Below are positions 1 to 8,824 of a DNA stretch of 64,000 nt, in pieces. Each line of letters begins with the position of its first letter. Position 1 is the stretch's first letter. The notes beneath the pieces are model-generated. The model did not search any database. It worked only from the letters and a program-made list of their open reading frames with translations, and was not told the origin of the DNA. The DNA comes from an uncultured Clostridium sp. (GTDB lineage Bacteria > Bacillota > Clostridia > TANB77 > CAG-508), in the NCBI GenBank assembly GCA_930980855.1, contig CAKNIZ010000002.1, forward strand, positions 38,036 to 102,035, written 5' to 3'. The position numbers and the translations under genes were made by a program.

Positions 1-945
1 CGCTTCTCTTCCGCTTATATGTCTTGAATAATTTTCTATTCCTTGGCAGAATCCTGTTTCTTTCATCATTTCTATATCAAAATTTGTTCTTTCTTCTATT
101 CTTTGAGCCTCTAATAATTTTCCATTGTCTTTAAAATATTTTATTCTTTCCTGAAGCTCTTCTTGAATAGTTCTAATTGCTCTTTCCATTTTATCTGCAG
201 TTGTTACATAGTGTGAATTTGGGAATATCATAACATGATTTCTTGTTCCTTCAACTTTACCTGTAAGTGGATTGATTACATCTATTTTTTCAACTTCGTC
301 GCCCCAAAAACTAACTCTTACAGCAGTCTCTCCCTCATCAGATGGATATATTTCTACTACATCTCCCTTAGCTCTAAAAGTTCCTCTTTTAAAATCTAGT
401 TCATTTCTTGTATATTGCATATTGATTAGCTTTTTTAAAACTGTATTTCTTTCAACTTGCATACCTGGTCTTAATGAAATTATCATATGCTCGTAATCTA
501 TAGGGTCTCCTAATCCATATATACAAGACACTGATGCCACTACAATTACATCTCTTGTCTCGAAAAGTGATGCTGTTGCAGAGTGTCTTAATTTGTCTAT
601 TTCATCATTTATTGATGCATCTTTTTCTATATATGTATCTGATGATGGTACATATGCTTCTGGTTGATAATAATCGTAATAGCTTACAAAATACTCCACG
701 TTGTTCTCTGGGAAGAATTCTTTGAACTCTGAATACAATTGCCCTGCAAGTGTTTTATTATGTGCTAAAACCAGTGTTGGTTTCTGCACTTTTTGTATTA
801 TGTTTGCCATAGTAAAAGTTTTTCCAGAACCTGTAACACCAAGTAAGGTTTGAAATTTCTTTCCTTCTTCTATTCCATTTGATAAATATTCTATAGCCTG
901 TGGTTGGTCACCTGTTGGCTTATATTCTGATACTAATTTAAACAT
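1..945 (-). CDS. uvrB: UvrABC excinuclease subunit B, N-terminal part (runs off the window)
   Basis: UvrB is the helicase-like damage-verification subunit of nucleotide excision repair; it is loaded by UvrA and recruits UvrC. The 315 visible codons start [19 protein letters not shown], the standard UvrB opening, followed by the Walker A loop GVTGSGKT at about residues 39-46 and the beta-hairpin region with [12 protein letters not shown]. The gene is open at base 1, so helicase motifs IV-VI and the UvrC-binding C-terminus lie outside. The ATG at 943-945 is preceded by GGAGG. No LexA-type box was recognised in the short upstream gap. Family assignment is certain; only completeness is limited. 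Confidence 0.97.
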   Translation of the reverse strand, partial: MFKLVSEYKPTGDQPQAIEYLSNGIEEGKKFQTLLGVTGSGKTFTMANIIQKVQKPTLVLAHNKTLAGQLYSEFKEFFPENNVEYFVSYYDYYQPEAYVPSSDTYIEKDASINDEIDKLRHSATASLFETRDVIVVASVSCIYGLGDPIDYEHMIISLRPGMQVERNTVLKKLINMQYTRNELDFKRGTFRAKGDVVEIYPSDEGETAVRVSFWGDEVEKIDVINPLTGKVEGTRNHVMIFPNSHYVTTADKMERAIRTIQEELQERIKYFKDNGKLLEAQRIEERTNFDIEMMKETGFCQGIENYSRHISGREA

Positions 946-1051
946 ATTCCCTCCTTGTGACCGCTTAAATATCCTCTATGTTTTATAGTTTACCATTTTT
1001 GCGCCAAAAATACAAGATATATGTATTATACCTTGTATTTTATTATTGATA

Positions 1052-1753
1052 TTAATATGTGTATCTTGCAATTTCAACATCATTAAATTCACTTGAGTGT
1101 GATTTTAAATATATTGCGTGACTTTCAAATCCGGTATCTTCAACTATAACATCATAATAATCTTTTGGAAAATTTGTATTTACAACAACTTTTAAATATT
1201 CCTTTGGTACGTTACTCGATGTACCTAGCTCTGTTTTAGATATATCTATTCTAGTTCCGTCTGTTGCTAATACATATCCCGTATTCTCATCAAATCCCAC
1301 ATCATAAATTATAGGATCCCCCTCAATATTATATATCACAATTATAATTTCATCCGATATTCTATTTGTTGCATCTAATTTAGTATTTTCTATAAATGTT
1401 TTTAGTCTTTCTTCATTATAAACTTTTTCTTCAACACCATCGAATACAAAAAAGTTTCTTTTAATGGCTTCTTCTACTGTAAGCTCTTTAGGTATTTCTT
1501 GTAGATTATTCTTGTAATGCTCTATTGCTATTTCTTCATTAGAGATGTTTGAATTAACTTTATTTAATACATTTTCTTCTTCATGTTTTTTCTCATATGA
1601 TGTTCTAATAGCCAAACAAATACTCAAGACTATAACAATTATAAATATTATTATACCAATTATACTTAGTTTTTTGCTTTTTTTAACTCCTCCCAATACT
1701 AGAAAGACAATTCCAATAACAATCAATAAAAATATTAAATATACTAGAATCAT
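1052..1753 (-). CDS. Hypothetical membrane-anchored protein
   Basis: I do not recognise this family. Starting at the ATG at 1751-1753 gives 233 residues. That start was chosen over an in-frame ATG eight codons upstream because AGGGGAGG lies 5 bases before it. The N-terminus holds two adjacent hydrophobic segments (about residues 1-19 and 26-47, separated by a Lys-rich turn), followed by a charged soluble domain of about 180 residues, predicted outside or peripheral. The C-terminal region has alternating hydrophobic residues suggesting beta structure. It stands alone between uvrB and the transglutaminase-like gene. A role in the cell envelope is only an inference from the anchor. Confidence 0.7.
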   Translation of the reverse strand: MILVYLIFLLIVIGIVFLVLGGVKKSKKLSIIGIIIFIIVIVLSICLAIRTSYEKKHEEENVLNKVNSNISNEEIAIEHYKNNLQEIPKELTVEEAIKRNFFVFDGVEEKVYNEERLKTFIENTKLDATNRISDEIIIVIYNIEGDPIIYDVGFDENTGYVLATDGTRIDISKTELGTSSNVPKEYLKVVVNTNFPKDYYDVIVEDTGFESHAIYLKSHSSEFNDVEIARYTY

Positions 1754-1883
1754 ATTTACCTCCCCTAAAATTTCCATTTATTATTACAACTAAATTATAT
1801 CACAATAGGAATAATTTAACAACAATTTGATTATTCAATTGACACATAAAATACACTATTTTTTTATAAAATAATTAGAAATT

Positions 1884-2552
1884 CTAAAGTTCTTGTTCAT
1901 TATCTCTTCTATTTATAAAATCTCTTTTATTACACTGTTTATAGGCTTTTAATTGAACATCTCCCATTGCTTTTATTGAATCTATTTTTAAATCATCATA
2001 GTAATCTGAAACATATGCAAATGCATATAAATCCCCCATATTCCTATCTTCCAGATTTAATGTCTCGAGCCTTACATCTCGTATATCTCTAACTTCTCTA
2101 TCTGTATCAATAAGAACCCATGAATATTTTCCTCTAAGGTCTTTTAAATATGAAGCAACAAAAAAGTGACCTTCTGTTCCCTGACTTATTCCCTTATCTA
2201 CTTTTTCGCCCCATTTTTTACTTAAAGTTATAATTTGCATAGTGGGTATGCCAATACTTCTAGCTAATGCCGTAAATAATGTGGAACTATCACAGCATCC
2301 TGTTCTTTCTTTAGATTTTAAAATTTCTGTTGCATTTCTTTTAAATTTTCTTAAATCTCTACCATTATGTATTCTTGCAGTATTTCTATTCATCCAAACT
2401 AGTATGTTTCTCACACTTCTTCCATCAGTATCTCCTTTAAGTTTCCATGATATTCTTTTTATTAAATTTGATATTTCAGTTCTACTTCCACCTTGCAAAT
2501 ATTTATTTATATCTTCGAAATTTGGTTCTACTAATAATCCTTCTCTATTCAT
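1884..2552 (-). CDS. Transglutaminase-like cysteine protease-fold protein
   Basis: The 222-residue product shows a transglutaminase-like (PF01841-type) core: a Cys motif TGCCDSSTLFTALARSIGIP around residues 84-103, a His in EGHFFVASY (H129) and an Asp in WVLIDTD (D149). This is the order and spacing of the papain-like Cys-His-Asp triad. There is no signal peptide or membrane segment, so it is probably cytoplasmic. Members of this fold act as amidases, peptidases or peptide-bond isomerases; the substrate cannot be told. The ATG sits one base after the stop codon of the P-loop kinase gene, so the two are almost certainly co-transcribed and perhaps translationally coupled. Confidence 0.75.
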   Translation of the reverse strand: MNREGLLVEPNFEDINKYLQGGSRTEISNLIKRISWKLKGDTDGRSVRNILVWMNRNTARIHNGRDLRKFKRNATEILKSKERTGCCDSSTLFTALARSIGIPTMQIITLSKKWGEKVDKGISQGTEGHFFVASYLKDLRGKYSWVLIDTDREVRDIRDVRLETLNLEDRNMGDLYAFAYVSDYYDDLKIDSIKAMGDVQLKAYKQCNKRDFINRRDNEQEL

Positions 2553-2553
2553 A

Positions 2554-3057
2554 TTAACCTTCCTGTTCTGTTACTTTTTCATACATCATATTTACAATTT
2601 CATCTTTTTCTAGTTCTTGTCCTAGTAATGTTTCTGGAATACATTGTAATAGGTCTTTTTCATGCCACCACTCACGCATTTCTGCTTCTCCAAACTCATG
2701 TGCATTAGGCTTTTGCTTATGGCGCTCCAAAGTTTCCTCAAATGGGATGTCAAAGTAATATGCAAATATATTATTTTCAAACTCTTTTAGTAATCTTTCA
2801 AATAGATTATTATACCATTTAGAGTTTAAAATTCCTTCTAAAATTACAACATCACAATTATTCTTTCCATACATAGCAAGTTGAAATAGTAATTCTTCTA
2901 CCTTCGGTTTTTCTCCATCTTTTACATATAGCATCTCTCTTCTTACAACATCTTGAGAGATGAGCATTTTTCCATGTCCTAATTTCTTTTGCAATCCTTT
3001 TGCTACAGTTGTTTTTCCGCTTCCTGAATTACCTCTTATTATAACTAATTTAGACAT
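2554..3057 (-). CDS. P-loop NTPase, nucleoside/zeta-toxin-like kinase
   Basis: A 167-residue AAA_33/uridine-kinase-like protein. Walker A is GNSGSGKTT at residues 9-17, followed by a helix and SQDVVRREML, which resembles the substrate-binding Asp-Arg region of polynucleotide or zeta-type kinases. A second block, VVILEGIL, fits Walker B. A RHKQKPNAHEFGEAEMREWW stretch resembles the lid of small-molecule kinases. Cytoplasmic; substrate unknown. Start ATG follows AGGAGGC. It abuts the transglutaminase-like gene (1 base gap) and follows a decayed acetyltransferase, which makes this an accessory, resistance-like neighbourhood, although no resistance function can be shown. Confidence 0.75.
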   Translation of the reverse strand: MSKLVIIRGNSGSGKTTVAKGLQKKLGHGKMLISQDVVRREMLYVKDGEKPKVEELLFQLAMYGKNNCDVVILEGILNSKWYNNLFERLLKEFENNIFAYYFDIPFEETLERHKQKPNAHEFGEAEMREWWHEKDLLQCIPETLLGQELEKDEIVNMMYEKVTEQEG

Positions 3058-3084
3058 TTTGCCTCCTTGAGTGTCACTATTAAT

Positions 3085-3373
3085 TTATATTCCAAACTCT
3101 TCTGCATATTTAACAGTCCCTTCTATTTTTTCATCCGTGTAATTTAATTCTATGGCCATAAAATTTTCGTCAGCCACTTCAAACGGAGCTTTTATACCAT
3201 ATCCTAATGCTGGAACATATCCAAATTTCGGATAATACTTTTCACTACCTAAAAAGAGCTTCAACTAAATCCTGCTCATTTCCGTCACTATGTTCAGCTG
3301 TTTCAAACGCTTTTTTAACTACATTATATACTTCTACATAATCATTCTTATTTTCTTGTCTTATTTCTAACAT
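3085..3373 (-). pseudogene. GNAT N-acetyltransferase remnant (YhbS-like), internal deletion
   Basis: Reading the minus strand from ATG 3371-3373 gives about 42 residues beginning MLEIRQENKNDYVEVYNVV and ending at a stop just after DLVEALF. In a different frame, reading continues with GSEKYYPKFGYVPALGYGIK and ends EEFGI at 3085. Both pieces match the two ends of a YhbS-type GNAT acetyltransferase: the N-terminal strand-helix, and the conserved GSxxYYxxFGY block. The central half carrying the acetyl-CoA loop (R/Q-x-x-G-x-G/A) is absent. The simplest reading is a deletion that joined the ends out of frame. The protein cannot be functional. Confidence 0.75.
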
Positions 3374-3393
3374 ATTTGTTTTACCTTTCTATA

Positions 3394-3588
3394 TTATTCA
3401 TCAATTAAATCATATCTTTTAAATATTGTGATTATCATACTATAAACTAATTTTTTTCCTAACAGTTCTCTGAATTTTGTAGTTTTTGACTTTCCTTCAT
3501 TTCTTAGTACCTCTAGTTCTTTTCCTAATTTATCATACTCGTTTAAAATATCTTGCAGTGCTTTTTCAAATCTTTCTAATCTATCCAT
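3394..3588 (-). CDS. Small conserved helical protein of unknown function
   Basis: 64 residues from the ATG at 3586-3588, chosen over an in-frame ATG four codons earlier because GGAGAG lies just upstream. The sequence is charged and predicted to be two or three helices: a Glu/Lys-rich first half (MDRLERFEKALQDILNEY), a Lys-rich turn with GKSKTTKFRELLGKKL, and a hydrophobic final helix. There is no membrane segment or signal. I do not recognise a named family; it resembles short uncharacterised clostridial proteins. The base composition fits the genome, and the ribosome site makes it a credible gene. Confidence 0.6.
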   Translation of the reverse strand: MDRLERFEKALQDILNEYDKLGKELEVLRNEGKSKTTKFRELLGKKLVYSMIITIFKRYDLIDE

Positions 3589-3655
3589 CTTTCTCTCCAT
3601 TCATTCTATTTTTTTAATATTATCATAAATTATTGTAATAATAAATATCTTTTGC

Positions 3656-3697
3656 AAAATAAAAAATGAAAGAAACTAATTTAAGTTCCTTTCATTC
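3656..3697 (-). terminator. Intrinsic terminator of the aldo/keto reductase gene
   Basis: On the minus strand AATGAAAGGAACT pairs imperfectly with AGTTTCTTTCATT around a six-base loop, followed by a T-rich tail. It lies directly downstream of the reductase stop codon. Confidence 0.65.
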
Positions 3698-3703
3698 TTT
3701 TTA

Positions 3704-4549
3704 TTAAACATCTGCTTCTGGGTTTAGTTCCATTTTTGCATAGCTTGCTGTTACGGCTGGGTCTGGAATATAATATCTTTTATTTTTATTAATTTTTGCA
3801 ATTTCTTCCATCTCTTCGTTTGTTAAAGAGAAATCAAATATATTTCCATTATCCTTTATATGTTCTGGATTTTTACTTCCTGGAATAACTATATTTTCTG
3901 ATTGTACATGCCATCTTAATATTATTTGAGCATTTGTTTTTCCGTATTTTTTTGCTAAATCAGTAAATACTTTTTCTTCGATTAAAGATTTATCTCCATG
4001 TCCTAATGGATACCATGCTTGAATATGCATATCATAATCTTTTAATTGTTCTTTTAATTCATTTTGTGGATAATATGGATGTGCTTCAACCTGTATTACA
4101 GTAGGTTTTATTTCACAGATTTCTAGAATTTCTTCAAGAGGCTTTCCTTCAAAATTAGATAATCCAATAGCTCTTACTTTTCCTTCTTTAACTGCTTTTT
4201 CCATTGCTTTATAACCTGCTATATAATCTCCAGCTGGTTGGTGGATAAGTAACAAATCTACATAATCTACATCTAATCTTTCAAGCATTTCGTCTACTGC
4301 TGTTTCTTTTGTGTATACTGTTGGCCATAGTTTTGATTCTAGGAAAATTTCTTCTCTTGGAATTCCACTCTTTTTTATTCCTCTTCCTACTGCTCTTTCA
4401 TTCATATACGCATTTGCTGTATCAATAAGTCTATATCCACTCATTAGTGCATTGTATACAGCATCTTCAGCTTCTTGTGGCTTCATTAAGAAAGTTCCTA
4501 ATCCTAATACTGGCATTTCTATACCATTGTTTAATTTTACTGTTTCCAT
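3704..4549 (-). CDS. Aldo/keto reductase
   Basis: An NADPH-dependent (alpha/beta)8-barrel oxidoreductase that reduces aldehydes or ketones to alcohols; cytoplasmic. From the ATG at 4547-4549 (AGGAGA upstream; an in-frame ATG 11 codons earlier lacks a ribosome site) the protein is 281 residues, the usual family length. The catalytic tetrad is visible: D43 and Y48 in the LIDTANAY segment, K73 in LESKLWP and H103 in LLIHQP. The C-terminal cofactor-binding block IVIPGSKNPEHIKDN is also typical. It has its own terminator and is monocistronic. The substrate is not predictable; the closest types are 2,5-diketogluconate/methylglyoxal reductase-like AKRs. Confidence 0.93.
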   Translation of the reverse strand: METVKLNNGIEMPVLGLGTFLMKPQEAEDAVYNALMSGYRLIDTANAYMNERAVGRGIKKSGIPREEIFLESKLWPTVYTKETAVDEMLERLDVDYVDLLLIHQPAGDYIAGYKAMEKAVKEGKVRAIGLSNFEGKPLEEILEICEIKPTVIQVEAHPYYPQNELKEQLKDYDMHIQAWYPLGHGDKSLIEEKVFTDLAKKYGKTNAQIILRWHVQSENIVIPGSKNPEHIKDNGNIFDFSLTNEEMEEIAKINKNKRYYIPDPAVTASYAKMELNPEADV

Positions 4550-4670
4550 AATATATCTCTCCTTTTCAATTATATTTAACATTTTATTTCTTTTATATTA
4601 TACTACTAAATTATCTATTAATGAAGTTTAAAAAAGTTTTAGCGTATAAACCAATTGTTAATGCTACAAA

Positions 4671-4696
4671 AGAACTTTAAGATTACTTAAAGTTCT
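4671..4696 (-). terminator. Hairpin at the end of the GT39-like gene
   Basis: A perfect 11-base stem AGAACTTTAAG/CTTAAAGTTCT with loop ATTA overlaps the stop codon of the upstream glycosyltransferase gene. On the minus strand only a short TTTT follows, so it is a weak intrinsic terminator. Confidence 0.5.
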
Positions 4697-6221
4697 TCTT
4701 TTTATTATATATTTTCATTATTTTCTCTTTTATTTCTAGGTTATTAATATATATACTAGCTACTGGAATTAGTACCAATATGTATGGAATTATATATCTC
4801 GACTTTGCTTCCCAAAGTACATGAAATGCGAATCCACCTATGAAAATCGTAATTAAAAATAACACATCTAATGAAAGATTTTTTCTATTTTGTATCATAA
4901 CAATTAAACTACATAAACAGGTTATTATTAATAGCATCTTTTGATAAAATGTTAATGATCCTGTTATGCTTTCTATCGGTATGTCTGTACCATCTTGATT
5001 ACTTCTTACTGCTGAATAAGTATTTTCTGTCCACATAGAAGCTATTTTCATCACATAAAAATTAAATGTATATCCTGGGTTACTTACAAAATATGATAAT
5101 TTTTCTTTTATTCTATTTCCATATTCATTTTTAGCCATGTCTGGATCTTTCAAAGCAGGTTCTGCTATGTCTTCATTATACCATCCATTTCCTCTTCTAC
5201 TTTCTTCCATTCCCATAAAAAAATAACTTATGCTTGGATATCTTTCATCTTTGTCCAAATTATATTTACCTAAATAATAATTTTGTACTAATGTAGCTGG
5301 CACCATTGAAAAGGCTAAGTATACTATTATTACTTCTACATTTATTAGTTTTTCTTTCAATTCTTTTTTCATAAATCCATTTATTAAATTTAATAATAAA
5401 TAAATTACAGTTGCTATAATAAATATTAAACTATTCATTCTCATCATATATGCTATCATGGTAAAAATCGATGCACCAACAGCAAATCTAATTTTCTTAG
5501 TTTCTGTATATCTCATCATGAAATAAACTGCAAATAAGCATAATGCTATGCTTGGTATATCTCCATATATAAATGTTGAAAGCATTGGTAGAGATATGAA
5601 TGTTAATATTAATGTTAAAAGTAAGACTTTGTTTGTTTTATATTTTTTAGCTAATTGATTTCCTATTTTATATAAAGCTATTACTATTAGCAAATTTCCT
5701 ATAACATTTAGTACTCTTAGTGTTTCCAACACGTCAAACTGTATTAATCTAAAAAATAGACTGTATATAAATGCTAATGAAATTTGTTGTGGATAAGCCT
5801 GTATGTATTCTGATAGTGGAATACCTATATATGTTAAATTAGGTAAAAATTCTTCTGGATTCCCTCTATACATCGTCTGTGCCAAATTTGATACATGTAT
5901 TGAATCTGCCACTACTGGTGGATTGACAAAAATTGTCCAAACTACATTAAAGGCAATATATATCACTAATGCTGTTATAAACAGGCTTTTTCTAATAATC
6001 TTGAGCTTTTTTGATTGTTCATCTTTATATAACTTATCATTTATAAATTTAGTAGCCGCAACCATTAATATTCCGGCAGCTATAAGTCCTATTATGTAAG
6101 AAGCGGAATTAAAACTAATAATTGTTTCTTCTGCTGGATCTAAATATGTTGTAAATATTAAATTTAAAATTATAATTATTGCTAAAAATATTACTCCAAA
6201 AATATATATAATTTTTTTCAA
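4683..6221 (-). CDS. Polytopic membrane glycosyltransferase (GT39/PMT-like, GT-C fold)
   Basis: 512 residues with about 12 hydrophobic segments. After the first three helices comes an extracytoplasmic loop FVNPPVVADSIHVSNLAQTM carrying an acidic residue, the position of the catalytic Asp in GT-C enzymes. It is followed by an LTYIGIPLSEYIQAYPQQ stretch that is common in Firmicutes PMT-like proteins. Such enzymes move sugars from polyprenyl-phosphate donors onto surface polymers or proteins. The start codon is TTG at 6219-6221, preceded by GGGGGG; no ATG fits. It is a single gene between two other surface-sugar or stress genes. Donor and acceptor are unknown. Confidence 0.75.
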   Translation of the reverse strand: MKKIIYIFGVIFLAIIIILNLIFTTYLDPAEETIISFNSASYIIGLIAAGILMVAATKFINDKLYKDEQSKKLKIIRKSLFITALVIYIAFNVVWTIFVNPPVVADSIHVSNLAQTMYRGNPEEFLPNLTYIGIPLSEYIQAYPQQISLAFIYSLFFRLIQFDVLETLRVLNVIGNLLIVIALYKIGNQLAKKYKTNKVLLLTLILTFISLPMLSTFIYGDIPSIALCLFAVYFMMRYTETKKIRFAVGASIFTMIAYMMRMNSLIFIIATVIYLLLNLINGFMKKELKEKLINVEVIIVYLAFSMVPATLVQNYYLGKYNLDKDERYPSISYFFMGMEESRRGNGWYNEDIAEPALKDPDMAKNEYGNRIKEKLSYFVSNPGYTFNFYVMKIASMWTENTYSAVRSNQDGTDIPIESITGSLTFYQKMLLIITCLCSLIVMIQNRKNLSLDVLFLITIFIGGFAFHVLWEAKSRYIIPYILVLIPVASIYINNLEIKEKIMKIYNKKKNFK

Positions 6222-6290
6222 CTTGTTTTCCCCCCTAGTATTTTTATATGTGCATTATATCAAACTGATTTGCTTTTAACAAGTATATAA

Positions 6291-6318
6291 AGAAAATCGC
6301 TCGGGAAGCCCCGGGCGA
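6291..6318 (-). terminator. GC-rich terminator of the RelA/SpoT-domain gene
   Basis: On the minus strand a nine-base stem TCGCCCGGG / CCCGAGCGA (one mismatch) with a GCTT loop is followed by TTTTCTTT. It is unusually GC-rich for this genome, like the gene it ends. Confidence 0.8.
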
Positions 6319-6338
6319 TAAAATAAAATCTTATTGAA

Positions 6339-7247
6339 TTACTCCAAATCCAAGAATTTTGAACGGAGAAAACCAACGTCGTCTTCCAAAATGGCATCGC
6401 GAGGGTCAATTCCTTTTTCTGCATTTTCTCTAAATTTAACCCCCTTTATGTGAAGCTTTTCCGGCTCAAGATAAATCTCTTCGCCCAGATATCTCCGACT
6501 TTTATATCCTTTATGATTTGCGTCGTCGGCAGCTTCGTCCATTTCTTTTGTACGAATTTGAATTTCAAAAGGTAGCCCTTTTGTCGTACGCATAACCACA
6601 TGCAGACTCCTGTAACCAGTTAAGGATTTTTGAAAACTATAACCAGTTAATGCCTTTGGAAACCTGATGTAGTCTTTGACATTTGGGATGAAGCGTTCAT
6701 CCAATCCACTTTCCCGTTGAGCCTCCATGATGCCTACGTCAACATTAGGTTCGGCTTGGGTTGGGATACAACCCTCACTGATGAAATATACTATAACTTT
6801 GTTCATTAAATCATAGCATAAATCCTCATCATCAGAATGTATAATCACCCGGAAGCCGATTAAATCAAGGATTCGGTCCAAAGATTTACCTTTTCGAATG
6901 TATAACCGAATCTTTTCGTTGATGCCAATGAAGTCCTTGATTCTCATTAAAAATGTGACTTCAACGTTGTTTTCCTTTGCCCATTTCTTGACAAAGTTTT
7001 TGAACTTTTTCCCAGCCTTTTTCAGCTGTTCAATGTTTTCCTCTCCGCTAACTATGGAGAAAAATTCCTCAAGTTTATTAGCGTAAAGATACCAAACCAG
7101 TTTCCTGGCTTGAAACTCTTCTTGGCTTTCTCCTTGCGCTCTTTTGATGCGTCTTAGAACTTTGGGATATTTTTCCCATAGCTCATCACAGCCTGTCGAC
7201 CTTTCAGCCATAGCCTTCAAGTCTGGATATGCTATCCGACCTTCCAC
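6339..7247 (-). CDS. RelA/SpoT synthetase-domain protein (small alarmone synthetase type)
   Basis: 302 residues with one RelA_SpoT nucleotidyltransferase domain (PF04607) and no HD hydrolase, TGS or ACT domains. Visible motifs are MRIKDFIGINEKI (about 101-113), DLIGFRVI with the catalytic-type D128, KDYIRFPK (191-198), GYRSLH (211-216) and EIQIRT (228-233), then HKGYK. In the family these make (p)ppGpp-type alarmones from ATP and GDP/GTP; toxic relatives can modify tRNA. Odd points: the phrase LTGY occurs twice within ten residues before the GYRSLH block; the start is GTG with GGAG upstream; and sampled GC (about 40-47%) is far above neighbouring genes, with different codon use. No antitoxin-like partner is adjacent. 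Recent acquisition is likely. Confidence 0.85.
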   Translation of the reverse strand: MEGRIAYPDLKAMAERSTGCDELWEKYPKVLRRIKRAQGESQEEFQARKLVWYLYANKLEEFFSIVSGEENIEQLKKAGKKFKNFVKKWAKENNVEVTFLMRIKDFIGINEKIRLYIRKGKSLDRILDLIGFRVIIHSDDEDLCYDLMNKVIVYFISEGCIPTQAEPNVDVGIMEAQRESGLDERFIPNVKDYIRFPKALTGYSFQKSLTGYRSLHVVMRTTKGLPFEIQIRTKEMDEAADDANHKGYKSRRYLGEEIYLEPEKLHIKGVKFRENAEKGIDPRDAILEDDVGFLRSKFLDLE

Positions 7248-7373
7248 TGTTTTTCACTCCATTCATATTTTATTTTTTTGTACAACTCGTACTATATATT
7301 ATATCACATATGTTAGTATTTTAGAAGTGTTTTGCACTAACTTTCCATCGCTTTTTTTGACATTTTTCTACAC

Positions 7374-7405
7374 AAAAAAAATAAAGACCTTATTTGGTCT
7401 TTATT
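7374..7405 (-). terminator. Intrinsic terminator of the GT-A glycosyltransferase gene
   Basis: Ten-base perfect stem AATAAAGACC / GGTCTTTATT around a six-base loop, overlapping the stop codon and followed by eight T residues on the minus strand. Confidence 0.85.
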
Positions 7406-8639
7406 CATCTTTTAATGATTTTAATTTATTCCATATTTCATTTACTTTATTATAGTTTGAATAATCTTTTTTTACGTTATTATGATATAATTCCAATTCA
7501 TCAAATAATGGTGTAAAATCTGTATCAGCAAATAATTGATTCATTCCTGAAACTGATTTTTGTAAGTTTTCTCTAGTTTTTTCTATTTCAGCAGTATAAT
7601 TCTTTTGGTTTACTATATATAAATATAGAGGTCTATATTTAATCCATCCCCTTGCTGCTTTTTCAAATCTTCTACTTATTTCTTCGTTATTTCTACACAT
7701 TTTGTCCAATGTTTTAGGATATTTTTTTCTTAGGATTCTTGTATACTTCAAAAATGGATCGTGAAAATGATATACTGGTACTCTTACTACCTTTGAATTT
7801 TTTAATAATGTTGAGAAAAAGGCATCTTCTCCTCTTGCTCCTTCTGGGTTATAAAATGCCGGTATATTTTCTAAATGTCTTAAATTTAAACATAGTGGAG
7901 AACCTGCTACCCATTTTCCTCCTCCAACTTCTTCAATTTCACATGCTCCTTTACCATTTATAATTTCTGGATCTGCATATGTTACACCATTGTTTTTCTT
8001 AAATTCATCTTTTAATTTATCGTAAGTAAGGAATTCGTTTCCTACTGCATCTACGAATGGTCTAAATACTTTTTCATTTTCCGGATTTTCTAAGTCCATA
8101 TAAGGTATTGGTGAATTGTACCCACATCTATATCCAAATGTTACATCAGCATTTTCCATATATTCGATATGTTTTATGATATTGTCTTGTCCTATCCATT
8201 CAAGAGTTCCATCTTCATTTTTTATACATGCTGCTGGATATTCATCATCATCCCAAAATAAAAAATGGTCCATTTTATTTATTAATGCATTGTATAATAA
8301 TGTATTTCTTGCTTTAGCATATCCATATCCAAAAAACATTTCAGCTTCTTGTCTTTTTAATATTCCACGTCCTATTAGGCTCTTTTTTTCTTCTTCTATA
8401 TCTTCTGGCGTTATATATTTTATTTTTATGTTTTTATATACTTTAGGTATTAATCCATAAAAGTCGACTCTTGTTGTATATTGATAACTCAAATCGAATA
8501 AAATAAATATAGTTAACTCTATTTTTTTATCGAATTTGCCTGATTGTTCTACTAATTGCTCATATGTCGTGTTTATTATTTTGCAGACATTTGGTCTTCC
8601 TGTTATAAAGCCTACTCCAAACTTTACTGTTTCATCCAT
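7401..8639 (-). CDS. Glycosyltransferase with GT-A (GT2-like) fold
   Basis: 412 residues without membrane segments. The N-terminal half has a Rossmann-like start (FGVGFITGRPNVCKIINTTY), then FLFWDDDEYP near residue 130, a DxD metal/nucleotide-sugar motif, and later ARGEDAFFSTLLKNS plus VPVYHFHDPF, the acceptor-side acidic residue and His pattern of GT2 enzymes. It therefore probably transfers a sugar from a nucleotide donor in the cytoplasm, in surface polysaccharide or glycoprotein synthesis. AGGAG lies just upstream of the ATG. It has its own sigma-A promoter and terminator, so it is a one-gene unit. The exact sugar is unknown. Confidence 0.8.
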   Translation of the reverse strand: MDETVKFGVGFITGRPNVCKIINTTYEQLVEQSGKFDKKIELTIFILFDLSYQYTTRVDFYGLIPKVYKNIKIKYITPEDIEEEKKSLIGRGILKRQEAEMFFGYGYAKARNTLLYNALINKMDHFLFWDDDEYPAACIKNEDGTLEWIGQDNIIKHIEYMENADVTFGYRCGYNSPIPYMDLENPENEKVFRPFVDAVGNEFLTYDKLKDEFKKNNGVTYADPEIINGKGACEIEEVGGGKWVAGSPLCLNLRHLENIPAFYNPEGARGEDAFFSTLLKNSKVVRVPVYHFHDPFLKYTRILRKKYPKTLDKMCRNNEEISRRFEKAARGWIKYRPLYLYIVNQKNYTAEIEKTRENLQKSVSGMNQLFADTDFTPLFDELELYHNNVKKDYSNYNKVNEIWNKLKSLKDE

Positions 8640-8756
8640 AATATTCTCCTTTTTTAGTTATCATACTATATCAATATAAAAAAATTTTCCTCCTATTCTT
8701 TAGATAATTTATGGCCCCATTTTGTTTAAAAAACTTATTGGGCGCCTACAATTTTT

Positions 8757-8785
8757 ATTATACTACAAAAAATCATGTAAGTCAA
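8757..8785 (-). promoter_or_regulatory. Sigma-A-type promoter for the GT-A glycosyltransferase
   Basis: On the minus strand TTGACT and TATAAT are separated by 17 bases, about 120 bases upstream of the ATG. The rest of the 8640-8972 gene-free stretch holds this promoter, its leader and a hairpin repeat. Confidence 0.75.
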
Positions 8786-8824
8786 AAAAAATATAAAATA
8801 AATAGTGTAAATGTTATTATATTC

